In this document: one piece after another, positions 26,446-35,159 of the stretch
Numbering within the stretch: the stretch's first letter is position 1
Layout of the letters: each line of letters starts with the position of its first letter
Notes under the pieces: model-generated
Database searches by the model: none
Told to the model about the DNA's origin: nothing
The model's input: only the letters and a program-made list of their open reading frames with translations
Source of the DNA: Haloferax prahovense DSM 18310
Lineage (GTDB): Archaea; Halobacteriota; Halobacteria; Halobacteriales; Haloferacaceae
Direction: 5' to 3'
DNA length: 64,000 bases
NCBI RefSeq assembly: GCF_000336815.1
Contig: NZ_AOLG01000058.1
Span: 72,224 to 136,223, forward strand
Position numbers and translations under genes: made by a program

Positions 26446-27552
26446 ATGGGTACGAATATCGGATACATCGGTATCGACCACCACCACCGGGACCCCTACT
26501 TCGCGGTCGCGAGCGAGTTGGACGCGACGATTACCGCGGTCTGCGAGCCCGGCCGGCGGGTCGACGTGGAGAACATCGCGGCGATGGACGACCGGCCCGA
26601 CGAAATCACGACCGAGGGACAGGACATGGCGGACCTCGTCGGCGGCGCGGCGGTCTACGAGGACCCACACGAACTCGTCTCCGACGCCGACGTCGACGTG
26701 GCGTGGATAACCTACCGGAGCGACGAGACGCCGGAAATCATCGAGAGCGCCGTCGAGAACGGCGTTCACGTCGTCAGCGAGAAACCCATCGCTCGGACCG
26801 CCGCCGACCTCGAAGACATCGCCGAGCGGGCCAACGAGCTCGGCGTGACCGTCTCGCCGACGATGTACTACCGGCGCAACCCCGTCGCGATGGCGCTCCG
26901 CGACCGAGTTTCGGAGGGCTTCTTCGGCGACGTGTGGACGCTCGACGGCCGCTTCAACGCCAGCCAGCTCTCCTACCGGGACACCGACCACTACCTCTAC
27001 GACCGGGAGACGAGTCGCGGCGGCGCGCTCCAGTGGATTGGCCCGCACTGGGTCGACGTGATGCCGTGGATTCTCGACGACCCCATCGCGCGGGTGAACG
27101 CCCGGTTCCACGACGCGGTCGAGGCTGACGTGGAAGCCGGAGCAGTCCTCCAGTTCGAGACCGAAAGCGGGACGCTCGGGACGTACCACACCGGCTACTA
27201 CCTGAGCGACCGCGGCAAGGACACGCACCTCGGGCTCTACGGCACCGAGGGGCAGGCGCTGACGCCGCTGCACCACGACTCGCTGCAGCACGAACCCACG
27301 GTCCCGCTCGACATCACCTCGGAACACCCCGACTGGACCGCCGCGCCCAAGCGGACCGTCGAGTTCGAGTTCACCTACGACCGGTTCCCGGCGTGGGGCG
27401 ACTTCGTGCAGGACTACTTCGAGGACTACTTCGCGGGCTACGAGACCGGCGACGTGCCCGCGACGGCCGACGACGCCGTGCAGCTGCTTCGCGTCCTCGA
27501 TGCGGCCTACGAGTCCGGCGAGCGCGGCGGCTGGGTCGAAGTCGAGGGGTGA
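26446..27552 (+). CDS. Gfo/Idh/MocA family oxidoreductase (4)
   Basis: This 368-residue dehydrogenase has an N terminus, NIGYIGIDHHHRDPYF, in which the usual glycine loop is altered. It has SEKPIA as the catalytic-lysine motif and GGALQWIGPHWVDVMPW as the C-terminal catalytic-His segment. GTEGQALTPL is a family strand. The unusual GIDHHH nucleotide loop suggests a different cofactor preference from copies 1-3. It is 103 bases upstream of the IclR gene on the same strand. Confidence 0.85.
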   Translation: MGTNIGYIGIDHHHRDPYFAVASELDATITAVCEPGRRVDVENIAAMDDRPDEITTEGQDMADLVGGAAVYEDPHELVSDADVDVAWITYRSDETPEIIESAVENGVHVVSEKPIARTAADLEDIAERANELGVTVSPTMYYRRNPVAMALRDRVSEGFFGDVWTLDGRFNASQLSYRDTDHYLYDRETSRGGALQWIGPHWVDVMPWILDDPIARVNARFHDAVEADVEAGAVLQFETESGTLGTYHTGYYLSDRGKDTHLGLYGTEGQALTPLHHDSLQHEPTVPLDITSEHPDWTAAPKRTVEFEFTYDRFPAWGDFVQDYFEDYFAGYETGDVPATADDAVQLLRVLDAAYESGERGGWVEVEG

Positions 27553-27609
27553 ACGCGCCCGACGACGCCGCGCCCGCCGGGCCACCCTGCGCCGCGGGGT
27601 CGACCAGCT

Positions 27610-27634
27610 GTTCGACTATCCTGAACTTTAAATG
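27610..27634 (+). promoter_or_regulatory. candidate IclR operator plus TATA box (site 3, autoregulation)
   Basis: GTTCGACTATCCTGAAC is followed directly by TTTAAATG, whose centre lies 26 bases before the IclR ATG at 27656. The regulator gene is therefore leaderless and very probably controls itself through this palindrome. Confidence 0.7.
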
Positions 27635-27655
27635 TATAGCCGAAAATATTGAGTC

Positions 27656-28423
27656 ATGCCAACGGATGACTCGACCAAGACGCTCCGGACGACCGCCACC
27701 TCGATAGAGATTCTGAAGCAACTCGAAGCGATAGACGGCGCGCGAGTCTCCGAAATCGCCGAGCGGATGGACAAGCCCAAGAGCACGATTCACGGCCACC
27801 TCGCGACGCTCAAGCAGGAGCAGTTCGTCATCAAGGAGGGCGATTTCTACTTCATCGGCCCGGAACTGCTCCGATTGGGGAACCAAGTCCGGACGCGAGA
27901 GCCGGCGTTCGTCCTCGCGCGGCAGTTCACGGAGCGACTGTTCGAAGAGACCCGCCTCCGGTCGATTTTCACCGTCGAGATGGGGGGAAAGGCCGTCTTC
28001 CTGCACACCGCGTCGGGGAGTAAGATGGGGTGGTCCCACGAGCAACTCGGCAACCGACTGTTCCTGCACAACACCGCCGTCGGAAAGGCGATTCTCGCGG
28101 AACTCCCGGAGCCGCGCATCGAACAGATAATCGACCGATGGGGCCTCCCGCAGGAGACGGAAAACACCACCACCGACCGCGAGGCGCTGTTCGAGGAGTT
28201 AGAGCGCGTCCGCGAGCAGGGCTACGCCGTCAACCGCGCCGAGAACTTCAACGAACTCTACGCTATCGGTGTCGCCGCGACGCGCCGCTCGGGCGACGTT
28301 ATCGGCGGGTTCAGCGTCACGGGGCCGGCCCACTCGGTGACCGGCGAGGACAGGAAAGCCGAGCTCGCGCACACGGTCAAAGACATCGTCAGCGAGTTCG
28401 AACTGGAACTCGCGCTCGCGTGA
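27656..28423 (+). CDS. IclR-family transcriptional regulator
   Basis: This 255-residue regulator has a winged-helix N terminus (residues about 12-70, with RVSEIAERMDKPKSTIHGHLATLKQ split as helix-turn-helix). Its C-terminal IclR effector domain (about 85-250) shows GNRLFLHNTAVGKAILAEL and a late NELYAIGVAATRRSGDVIGG, which form the ligand pocket in the family. In haloarchaea IclR members such as XacR control sugar pathways by binding next to TATA boxes. Placement at the end of the pectin locus, plus a palindrome in its own promoter that recurs before other genes, makes it the likely local regulator. The effector is presumably a sugar acid. Confidence 0.93.
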   Translation: MPTDDSTKTLRTTATSIEILKQLEAIDGARVSEIAERMDKPKSTIHGHLATLKQEQFVIKEGDFYFIGPELLRLGNQVRTREPAFVLARQFTERLFEETRLRSIFTVEMGGKAVFLHTASGSKMGWSHEQLGNRLFLHNTAVGKAILAELPEPRIEQIIDRWGLPQETENTTTDREALFEELERVREQGYAVNRAENFNELYAIGVAATRRSGDVIGGFSVTGPAHSVTGEDRKAELAHTVKDIVSEFELELALA

Positions 28424-29102
28424 CTCGGGTGGGACCGACTCGCGTCACTCGCCGCCGGCGACCGTTCTTCGGACGTTCGGAACTGCCGAACATTATATAC
28501 TTACGATAGTTACAGCTGCTCTCTCCGCTGGATTATTACTGCGAATCAACAAATTACGCTCGTACGTCTGTAATATATTTTCGTAACGCGCCACCGTGGT
28601 GAGCGAGCGTTCGGATGCAGTGACTGCACGTGCTCGATTACGCCCGGCGCAATCTTACTATCGGATACTATACCAATTAACAATTTCATCAGAATAAATT
28701 TATTTCGGAGCTCCGAGGCGCTATCTATCGACTCGCGTTCGACGGCATCCGAGAAATCACTACTCGGTCGCTGAAACGGCGAAAATTACTAGATGGCCCG
28801 CTCGGACCGATTTTCGGCTCGGGCTTTCGGCACCGGTCGACACTGCCCCGAACCGCCACAGTTCGCCATCGAGAACAATCCGTGAACGTCGATCAAACGG
28901 TCATTACGGCTCGTTCGCCTCTCTCCGTTGTCTCCCTGTACTTCCGAACTACGAATCGAGGTTCGAGACGTCGCCTCGTGAAATATCACTTCTGAACATA
29001 TAACGAATAATTTACTATTCTTTCGGTGTCTGCTCTCGGAATCCGCTGTGTTCGTTCGACGGCCGCCACCTTTTCTTCCGAGGAGTCGTTATCTCTGATG
29101 CT
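28424..29102. other. 679-base stretch without a visible gene, holding an orphan operator-promoter
   Basis: No credible reading frame is present, and the base composition is markedly AT-richer than in neighbouring genes. At the left end is a full operator-plus-TATA module (28475-28500) pointing rightwards. Further in are a 13-base palindrome TGCAGTGACTGCA (28616-28628) and a GTTC/GAAC element at 28861-28876. The stretch may encode a small RNA or a decayed gene. Confidence 0.5.
28475..28500 (+). promoter_or_regulatory. candidate IclR operator plus TATA box (site 4, orphan)
   Basis: GTTCGGAACTGCCGAAC has perfect GTTCGG/CCGAAC arms and is followed directly by ATTATATAC. The predicted transcript would start near 28523, but no gene begins there. 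Confidence 0.6.
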
Positions 29103-29288
29103 ATGGGCGTGATGAGCAAGCTTCGACGGCTGCTCGGCCTCGTAGAGGGACACGAAGACGACGTCGCCAAGCAGATCGGAAAGCGAACGAAGGTGAGCGA
29201 GGAGAAGGCCAAGAAAGGCATCGAGAAGGCGACTGACGCGGTTGAAAGCGGCTCTGACGGCGGCTCGGGAGACCGGAGTAGCTACTGA
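29103..29288 (+). CDS. small charged helical protein
   Basis: This 61-residue, very charged protein has a short amphipathic start (MSKLRRLLGLV), a lysine-rich helix KQIGKRTKVSEEKAKKGIEK and a Ser/Gly/Asp tail. The composition recalls small antitoxin-like or CsbD-like stress proteins, but no diagnostic motif is present and no toxin gene lies next to it. ATGs at 29103 and 29112 are both possible starts. Confidence 0.5.
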   Translation: MGVMSKLRRLLGLVEGHEDDVAKQIGKRTKVSEEKAKKGIEKATDAVESGSDGGSGDRSSY

Positions 29289-29403
29289 CCGACGGTGGCG
29301 TGATGGGCCGTGACGGGCCGTGACGGGCGGCCGGCCGGGAGGGTGCCCGCACCTGCACACGTTTCGGCGAACCACTCATACCGTTCGGCCGCCCACACGG
29401 ATT

Positions 29404-29805
29404 ATGCCCGAATCTCGCACGCCGTCGCTCGACGGACGAGTTTTCAAGTCGGTCGCCAACGCCGAGGGCGGCGACGTCGGCGGCGACACCTACTTCTGGT
29501 TCGACCAGTCCGACGACCTGATTCACGCGACGTACCGCGGCGGAACCGTCAGGCTGGGCCACCTCGTCGGTCTCCGCCTCGACGACACGCTCGACTTCCG
29601 GTACTCCCACGTCACCGAGGACGGGACGACCGCGACCGGCCACTCGACCGACCGCATCGAGCGACTGGGCGACGGTCGCCTCCGCCTCCACGAGGACTGG
29701 TCGTGGGACTCGAAACCGGGCTCCGGGACGAGCGTTCTCGAAGAGCTCACCGACGAGGAGCGGGCGGGGCTGGACCTGTCGCCTGACCCCTTCGACGGAC
29801 AGTAG
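29404..29805 (+). CDS. small beta-barrel protein of the family often annotated as N-acetylglutamate synthase-like
   Basis: This 133-residue protein has DGRVFKSVANAEGGDVGGDT, TYRGGTVRLGHLVG, DFRYSHVTEDG and GRLRLHEDWSWDSKPGSG. This string of short strands is typical of a small conserved family frequently misnamed N-acetylglutamate synthase. It has no acetyltransferase (GNAT) motif, so that name should not be taken as a function. ATG 29404 was preferred because the upstream part of the frame is compositionally different. Confidence 0.65.
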   Translation: MPESRTPSLDGRVFKSVANAEGGDVGGDTYFWFDQSDDLIHATYRGGTVRLGHLVGLRLDDTLDFRYSHVTEDGTTATGHSTDRIERLGDGRLRLHEDWSWDSKPGSGTSVLEELTDEERAGLDLSPDPFDGQ

Positions 29806-29834
29806 TGACGGGGTCCGTGCCCACCTCGCCCTCG

Positions 29835-30968
29835 TCAATCTGCTAGGGCGCTCTCGGTCTCCTGCTCGGGTACAGACGAGTGGTACACGGCGTCGCCGTC
29901 CGAATCGAACAGGTGGAGTCGGTCCGTATCGACGGCGAGTTCGACGGTGTCCCCGGCCGCAATTCGGCTCCGCGGCTCGACCTTGACTCGAATCTCCTCG
30001 TCGCCGAGGCGACAGTGCAAAAGCAGTAGCTCTCCGAGCGGTTCGGTGACCGTCACCTCGGCGGTGAACGACTCTGACACCCCGGCGCGGTTCGAGACGA
30101 GGGACACGTCTTCGGGCCTGACGCCGAGCGTGAGTCCGTCGTCGTCGATACCGTCGAGTCCCGAGCCGGCGGGAAGTGTGAGCGAAAGCCCCGGTGCCGT
30201 TGCGACGTGTTCATCCCCTCGCTGTCGGACCGACGCGGGGATGAAGTTCATCGCGGGCTCGCCGACGAACCCCGCGACGAACTGGTTCGTCGGGTAGTCG
30301 TACAGCTCCTGGGGCGCAGCGACCTGCTGGAGCCTCCCGTCTTCGAGTACGGCGACCCTGTCGCCGAGCGTCATCGCCTCCGTCTGGTCGTGGGTGACGT
30401 AGACGGTCGTCGTTTCGAGGTCGCGGTGGAGCTTGAGTAACTCGGCGCGCATCTGGACCCGCAGTTTCGCGTCGAGGTTCGAAAGCGGCTCGTCCATCAG
30501 GAACACGTCCGGTTCGCGGACGAGCGCGCGGCCGATAGCGACCCGCTGTCGCTCCCCGCCCGAGAGTTCCTTCGGTTTTCGGTCGCGGAGATGCGCGATG
30601 TCGAGCGTCTCGGTGGCATCTTCGACGCGTCGCTCGATTTCGTCGCGGGAGAACTCGCTCGCCGATTTCATGCCGAACTTCATGTTCTCGGCCGCCGTCA
30701 TATGGGGGTACAGCGCGTAGTTCTGAAACACCATCGCAATGCGTCGGTCCTTCGGCGGCACCTCGTTGACGACGCGGTCGCCGATGGCGATAGAACCGTC
30801 CGTCACCGATTCGAGGCCGGCGAGCATCCGGAGCGTCGTGGATTTCCCGCATCCCGAGGGGCCGACGACGACGAGGAACTCGCCGTCGTCGATTTCGAGG
30901 TCGATACCCTTCACGGCGCGCACGTCGTCGTACGTCTTCCGTAGGTTCTGAATCGTGATGTCTGACAT
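29835..30968 (-). CDS. ugpC: ABC transporter ATP-binding protein, UgpC/MalK type
   Basis: This 377-residue ATPase has Walker A GPSGCGKST, Q-loop VFQNYALYPHMTAAEN, signature LSGGERQRVA, Walker B VFLMDEPLSNLD and switch His VTHDQTEA. It ends in a C-terminal TOBE/regulatory domain (LGVRPEDVSLV) as in MalK and UgpC. It is the last gene of a four-gene importer operon, ten bases after ugpE. Pairing with a glycerophosphodiesterase nearby favours glycerol-3-phosphate or glycerophosphodiesters as cargo. Other sugars cannot be excluded. Confidence 0.9.
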   Translation of the reverse strand: MSDITIQNLRKTYDDVRAVKGIDLEIDDGEFLVVVGPSGCGKSTTLRMLAGLESVTDGSIAIGDRVVNEVPPKDRRIAMVFQNYALYPHMTAAENMKFGMKSASEFSRDEIERRVEDATETLDIAHLRDRKPKELSGGERQRVAIGRALVREPDVFLMDEPLSNLDAKLRVQMRAELLKLHRDLETTTVYVTHDQTEAMTLGDRVAVLEDGRLQQVAAPQELYDYPTNQFVAGFVGEPAMNFIPASVRQRGDEHVATAPGLSLTLPAGSGLDGIDDDGLTLGVRPEDVSLVSNRAGVSESFTAEVTVTEPLGELLLLHCRLGDEEIRVKVEPRSRIAAGDTVELAVDTDRLHLFDSDGDAVYHSSVPEQETESALAD

Positions 30969-30978
30969 GGTGAGTTCG

Positions 30979-31845
30979 CTATTTCTGTTGGATGGTGAGT
31001 GTCCGCAGGAGCGGTCGGTGCAGCACGACGAGCACCACGAGCGGCGGGAGCAATGCGAGGACCGCACCGGCCATGATGAGCCCCCACTGCGTCAGCCCCG
31101 CCTGCGCGGAACCCTGGAGGTACCGAATCCCGACCTGGACGACTTGACTGCTCTTGTCGGTCACGACGACCAGCGGCCAGAGGAACTGGTTCCACGTGTA
31201 GATGAACGTGATAACGCACACCCCGGCTATCATCCCCCTCGACATCGGGATGAGCACCCTGAACAGGAAGGTGAGCGGGCCGACGCCGTCGAGGCGCGCG
31301 ACCTCGACGAGTGAGGCCGAGATTCCCATGAACTGCTGGCGAAAGAGGAAGACGGCCGTCGCGCTCGCGATGTACGGCCCGGTCAACGCCAGGAGTGAGT
31401 TCGTCCAGCCGAGGTCGGCCATCAACTGGAACAGCGGGACGATTCGAACCGGCACCGGCAACAACAGCGTCAGCAGGATGAACATGAACACCGCCCGCTC
31501 GTACGGGAAGCGGTAGTAGACGAGCGCGAGCGCCGCGAAAAGCGAGAGCGTGACCTTCCCGACGACGACGATGACGCTCATCACGAACGAGTTCAGCATG
31601 TACGTGCTGAAGTCGTAGTTCACGAGTGCGTCCGAGTAGTTCGAAAGCCCCTTCGACCCGAGGCCGAGGTTCGTCACCTGATACACCTCCGTCGTCGACT
31701 GCGTGCTCATGATAACCGCGAGCAACAGCGGCGACGCCATCAGGAGAATCGAGAAGACGATGCCGCCGTGCAGCAGCACATCGTCGGGTAGTCGGTGGAC
31801 GAGCCGTCTCGCGTCGATGTTCGTGGTGTCTGTTTCTGTTGCCAT
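30979..31845 (-). CDS. ugpE: ABC transporter permease, UgpE/MalG type
   Basis: This 288-residue inner-membrane protein has about six helices and the cytoplasmic EAA coupling loop EVARLDGVGPLTFLFRVLIP, which contacts the ATPase. A polar N terminus of 25 residues precedes helix 1. It begins four bases after ugpA ends, consistent with translational coupling. It is predicted to form the translocation pore with UgpA. Confidence 0.9.
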   Translation of the reverse strand: MATETDTTNIDARRLVHRLPDDVLLHGGIVFSILLMASPLLLAVIMSTQSTTEVYQVTNLGLGSKGLSNYSDALVNYDFSTYMLNSFVMSVIVVVGKVTLSLFAALALVYYRFPYERAVFMFILLTLLLPVPVRIVPLFQLMADLGWTNSLLALTGPYIASATAVFLFRQQFMGISASLVEVARLDGVGPLTFLFRVLIPMSRGMIAGVCVITFIYTWNQFLWPLVVVTDKSSQVVQVGIRYLQGSAQAGLTQWGLIMAGAVLALLPPLVVLVVLHRPLLRTLTIQQK

Positions 31846-31849
31846 CTCG

Positions 31850-32743
31850 TTATCCTCCGTACCGCCCGTACCCCGACGCGAACCGAAGTTGGAGGTACAT
31901 CAGAATCGACACGACGACGAACAGAATCACGGACTGCGCGGACGCCAGCCCGAGGCTGTTGAACTGGAAGGCGTCGCGGTAGAGCTTGAATATCAGGAAG
32001 TTCGTGGCGTCGCTGGGACCGCCGCTCGTCATCAGGTCCACGAGCGGGAACGTCGAGAAGAACGCGTATATCGTGTTCATGATGACGAGGAACGTCATGG
32101 TCGGTGCGATCATCGGCACGTACACCTTGTACAGCATCCTGAACCGACCGACACCGTCGATACGGGCGTTCTCAGTCAGTATCTCGGGGATGTTGCTCAG
32201 CGCGGCGACGATGAAGATGATGTTGTAGCCGAGCTGCTTCCAGACCGCGACGACCGCGAGTATCGCAAACGCCTGCGGGCCGTCGTTAAACCAGTCCAGC
32301 GTAAAGGGCGTCAGAAGCTCGAGGTAGTGGGTGAAGATGCCGAGGTTCGGGTGCAGGATGAAGTTCAGGAGAATCGCGGCGACCGCCGGCGGGAGCGCGT
32401 ACGGCCAAATCGCGGCGACGAGATACACGGACGACCGGACGTCGACGGAGAATATCAGGTAGCCTATCAGCAGCGAGACGCCGAGCGTTCCGAAGACGAC
32501 GACCGCCGCGAACGCGACCGTGACGAGGAAGCTGTACTGGTAGACGTCCGAGGTGAGCAGGCTGACGAAGTTCCCGAGCCCGGTCCACGTCTGTCGCTGT
32601 CCGAGGAACAGCGTCTCGTAGAGGCTGAGACGGAACGTCTCGAGCGCGGGGTAGTACAGGAACGCGACGAGGACCGCCGCCGTCGGGAGTAACAACAGCG
32701 CCGCCTGAAGCGTCGAATCGTACGGTTTTGTGGCAGTAGACAT
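31850..32743 (-). CDS. ugpA: ABC transporter permease, UgpA/MalF type
   Basis: This 297-residue membrane protein has six predicted helices. Its EAA loop reads ENARIDGVGRFRMLYKVYVP, and YPALETFRLSLYET is the typical opening after helix 1 of UgpA-type permeases. It starts 22 bases after the binding-protein gene and overlaps the translational unit of ugpE closely. Confidence 0.9.
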   Translation of the reverse strand: MSTATKPYDSTLQAALLLLPTAAVLVAFLYYPALETFRLSLYETLFLGQRQTWTGLGNFVSLLTSDVYQYSFLVTVAFAAVVVFGTLGVSLLIGYLIFSVDVRSSVYLVAAIWPYALPPAVAAILLNFILHPNLGIFTHYLELLTPFTLDWFNDGPQAFAILAVVAVWKQLGYNIIFIVAALSNIPEILTENARIDGVGRFRMLYKVYVPMIAPTMTFLVIMNTIYAFFSTFPLVDLMTSGGPSDATNFLIFKLYRDAFQFNSLGLASAQSVILFVVVSILMYLQLRFASGYGRYGG

Positions 32744-32765
32744 GTAAATAACGTGTCGGGGGAGC

Positions 32766-34226
32766 CTACTCGCTCCCGTCGTAGTTGCCGTTGTAGCCGG
32801 CGAGCGCCTCGCCGACCTGCGTGTCCATCCGCGACAGCCCCTCCTCGACGCCGAGTTGGTCGTTGATGATGCTGACCGATATCTCCTCGTTGATGGACCG
32901 GGTCTTGGGGAAGACGCCCATCACCGCGCCGCGCGTCGCGGGCGTATCCTCGGTGTCCTGTAGCTGGTCGAACGCCGTGCTGAAGTTGGGGTTGTTCTCG
33001 AACCAGCCGTCGTTCGTGAGTCGGTCGATGGCGCTCTGCCGAACCGGGAAATAGCCGCTGTTGCGATGCCAGCGCGCCTGTTGTTCGGGCTGTGTGACGT
33101 AGGCGATGAACTCGCCCGCGGCCTGCTTCTTCTCGTCGGCGAGGGCGTCGGGAACCCACAGCGACCCCCCGCCGATGACGACGCCGGTGTTCGCGCCGTC
33201 GGGCGTCGGCAGGTAGCCGGAGCCGAGTTCGAAGCCGTTCTCCTTCGCGCCGGACTGCATCGAGACGATGTTCGACGTGGAATCCCACAGCATCGGCACC
33301 TTCTGGGTGAGAAACGCCTGTCGCGCCTCTCCCCACGCCTCGATGCCGGGGTTGAGATAGAGCCCGTCTTGGGCCATCTGCTTCCACCAGGAGTAGACGC
33401 TGCGCCCCGCCTCGGAGTTGAAGAACGTCTGGTCGGGTCGACCGTCGCGGCCGTTTTCCTGGTTCACGAGCACTTGGTCCTGCTTCGCGAACTGCTGTTC
33501 GATCTGCATCCACGTGTGGTTCGGCCAGCTGATTCCGCTCTCCATGTCGGTCTGGTCGACGATGGTCTGTGCGGCCTGCCGGACTTCCGCGAGGCTCCGC
33601 GGCGGGCTTTCGGGGTCGAGGCCGGCCGCCTCGAACGCGCTCTTGTTGTAGAGCATGATGGTGTTCGAGGAGTTGAACGGCATCGAGTTCAGCGTCCCGT
33701 CCATGCGGTAGTAGTTCAAGACCGACGGCAGGAAGTCGTCGAGGTCGATTTTGTCTTCGGGCAGAATCTCCTCGACTGGCGTGAACGAACCGCTGTCGAG
33801 CGCGAGTCGCGTCCCGACCTCGAATATCTGGACGATTCCCGGCGGGTCGCCAGCCCGCGACGCTTGCAGCGACTGATTGAGATTCTGTCGGTAACCGCCG
33901 TTGTTGACCGCCTCGATGGTGATTCCGTCGTGCTGCTGTGAGAACTCGCTGGCCATGTCTTCTAGCGTCTGGCCGAGTTCTCCCCCGAAGATATGCCAGA
34001 ACGAGACGCTCACGTCTTGAGCGCCCGACGAGCCGGCCGTCGTTCCCGACTGTTCGGCGCTCCCGCCCCCGGTCTGGGTGGGTGAATCGCCTCCGCCGGA
34101 ACAGCCCGCGAGTCCCGCGACACCGACGGCCCCCGCCGTTGCGAGGAATCCGCGCCGACTGGTTGTGCGTCCGATAGCTCGGTTCGTCATTTCGGCTCGC
34201 TCGCCGTCAGGGCCATTTTCAGGCAT
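32766..34226 (-). CDS. ugpB: extracellular solute-binding lipoprotein, UgpB type
   Basis: This 486-residue binding protein has a Tat motif RRGFLA (residues 24-29) and lipobox LAGC (Cys42), followed by a Gly/Ser/Thr linker. VSFWHIFGGELGQTLEDMA matches the start of SBP family 1 members such as UgpB, and FNSSNTIMLYNKSAFEAAGL is also typical. I start at ATG 34226 because an AT-rich TATA (TTTAAATTATA, 34247-34259 on the minus strand) lies about 27 bases upstream, giving a leaderless mRNA. ATGs at 34238 and 34190 are alternatives. It is the first gene of the ugpBAEC operon. Confidence 0.88.
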   Translation of the reverse strand: MPENGPDGERAEMTNRAIGRTTSRRGFLATAGAVGVAGLAGCSGGGDSPTQTGGGSAEQSGTTAGSSGAQDVSVSFWHIFGGELGQTLEDMASEFSQQHDGITIEAVNNGGYRQNLNQSLQASRAGDPPGIVQIFEVGTRLALDSGSFTPVEEILPEDKIDLDDFLPSVLNYYRMDGTLNSMPFNSSNTIMLYNKSAFEAAGLDPESPPRSLAEVRQAAQTIVDQTDMESGISWPNHTWMQIEQQFAKQDQVLVNQENGRDGRPDQTFFNSEAGRSVYSWWKQMAQDGLYLNPGIEAWGEARQAFLTQKVPMLWDSTSNIVSMQSGAKENGFELGSGYLPTPDGANTGVVIGGGSLWVPDALADEKKQAAGEFIAYVTQPEQQARWHRNSGYFPVRQSAIDRLTNDGWFENNPNFSTAFDQLQDTEDTPATRGAVMGVFPKTRSINEEISVSIINDQLGVEEGLSRMDTQVGEALAGYNGNYDGSE

Positions 34227-34366
34227 GTATCGGAACATATCTGGACATATAATTTAAATTTTACTATTATAACTCAAATAATTAGACATATGTTGTCCTC
34301 TGGTGTGACTCGTACCTCTCTGATTGGGGTATAAAAACCACGTCGGCATCGAGCGTCGAGTCGGAG

Positions 34367-35044
34367 TCACGGACACGGCCCCGTGGTGACGACGTCCCAT
34401 CGGTCGACGGTGAGGGCGTCGACGCCGACCGACCGGAGAGTCGTCGCAGTCGATTCGTCGTCGACGGTCCACGCGTCGACGAGCAGGCCGGCGTCGTGCG
34501 CGCGCTCGACGAGGTCCGACGAGGTGCAGAGTTCGTGTTCGACGTGAACGAACTCGCAGCCCCGCTCGGCCGCCCACGCCAACTCCGCGGAAACGTCGTC
34601 GTGGAACGAGTAGCCGATATCAGCCGCTGACGGCGTCTCCAGGGCGATGCCGACCGCTTCGCGCGACGGGGACGAAAAGACGACCCGCTCGTCGAGTCGC
34701 TCGACGGCCGCTAAGGCGTCTTCGACGAGCCCCGGGTCACGGGTATCGAGGTTCATGCCGGTGCCCGCGGGCCACTCGTCGACCACCCGCTCGAAGCGCG
34801 GAATCGTCGCTTCCGACCCGCCGACTCGAAGCGCTGTGAGGTCGTCGACGGCGGTTTCGGCGAGTTTCCCCGAGACCGTCGTCAGCCGCGACAGGTCGTC
34901 GTCGTGAAACGCCACCAGTTCCCCCGAGCCACAGCGCATCACGTCCACCTCGACGAGGTCGACGTGGGGGGCAGACTGCTTGACCGCGGGAATCGTGTTC
35001 TCTGGATACTGGCCCGCACAGCCTCGATGCCCGATAGTGAGCAT
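34367..35044 (-). CDS. ugpQ: glycerophosphodiester phosphodiesterase
   Basis: This 225-residue enzyme has a TIM-barrel GDPD signature: GHRGCAGQYPENT at residues 5-17 (catalytic His and metal-binding Glu), VEVDV and FHDDDL (second His). It splits glycerophosphodiesters to glycerol-3-phosphate and an alcohol. The absence of a signal peptide places it in the cytoplasm, as for UgpQ. It lies directly upstream of ugpB on the same strand. A palindrome, TGCTATGATAGCA (35077-35089), adjoins its TATA box (about 35063-35075), and the ATG appears leaderless. Confidence 0.9.
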   Translation of the reverse strand: MLTIGHRGCAGQYPENTIPAVKQSAPHVDLVEVDVMRCGSGELVAFHDDDLSRLTTVSGKLAETAVDDLTALRVGGSEATIPRFERVVDEWPAGTGMNLDTRDPGLVEDALAAVERLDERVVFSSPSREAVGIALETPSAADIGYSFHDDVSAELAWAAERGCEFVHVEHELCTSSDLVERAHDAGLLVDAWTVDDESTATTLRSVGVDALTVDRWDVVTTGPCP

Positions 35045-35076
35045 ACGATACGTCACCGGCAACGACTTATCAACCG

Positions 35077-35089
35077 TGCTATGATAGCA
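35077..35089. promoter_or_regulatory. palindrome beside the diesterase promoter
   Basis: TGCTATGATAGCA is a perfect inverted repeat with a one-base centre. It lies just upstream of the minus-strand TATA box of the GDPD gene and about 70 bases from the divergent phosphatase gene, so it is a candidate operator for the pair. Confidence 0.45.
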
Positions 35090-35159
35090 ACGTACTGAAC
35101 AGATTACTATTGAGACAACATAGCAGTCACAATATACGAGTCCCGGCCAAGCCGGTGTA

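Noticed and set aside
28789..28989. 66-codon minus-strand frame in the gene-free stretch
   Set aside because: Mixed composition, no domain, no promoter and atypical codon use for the organism.
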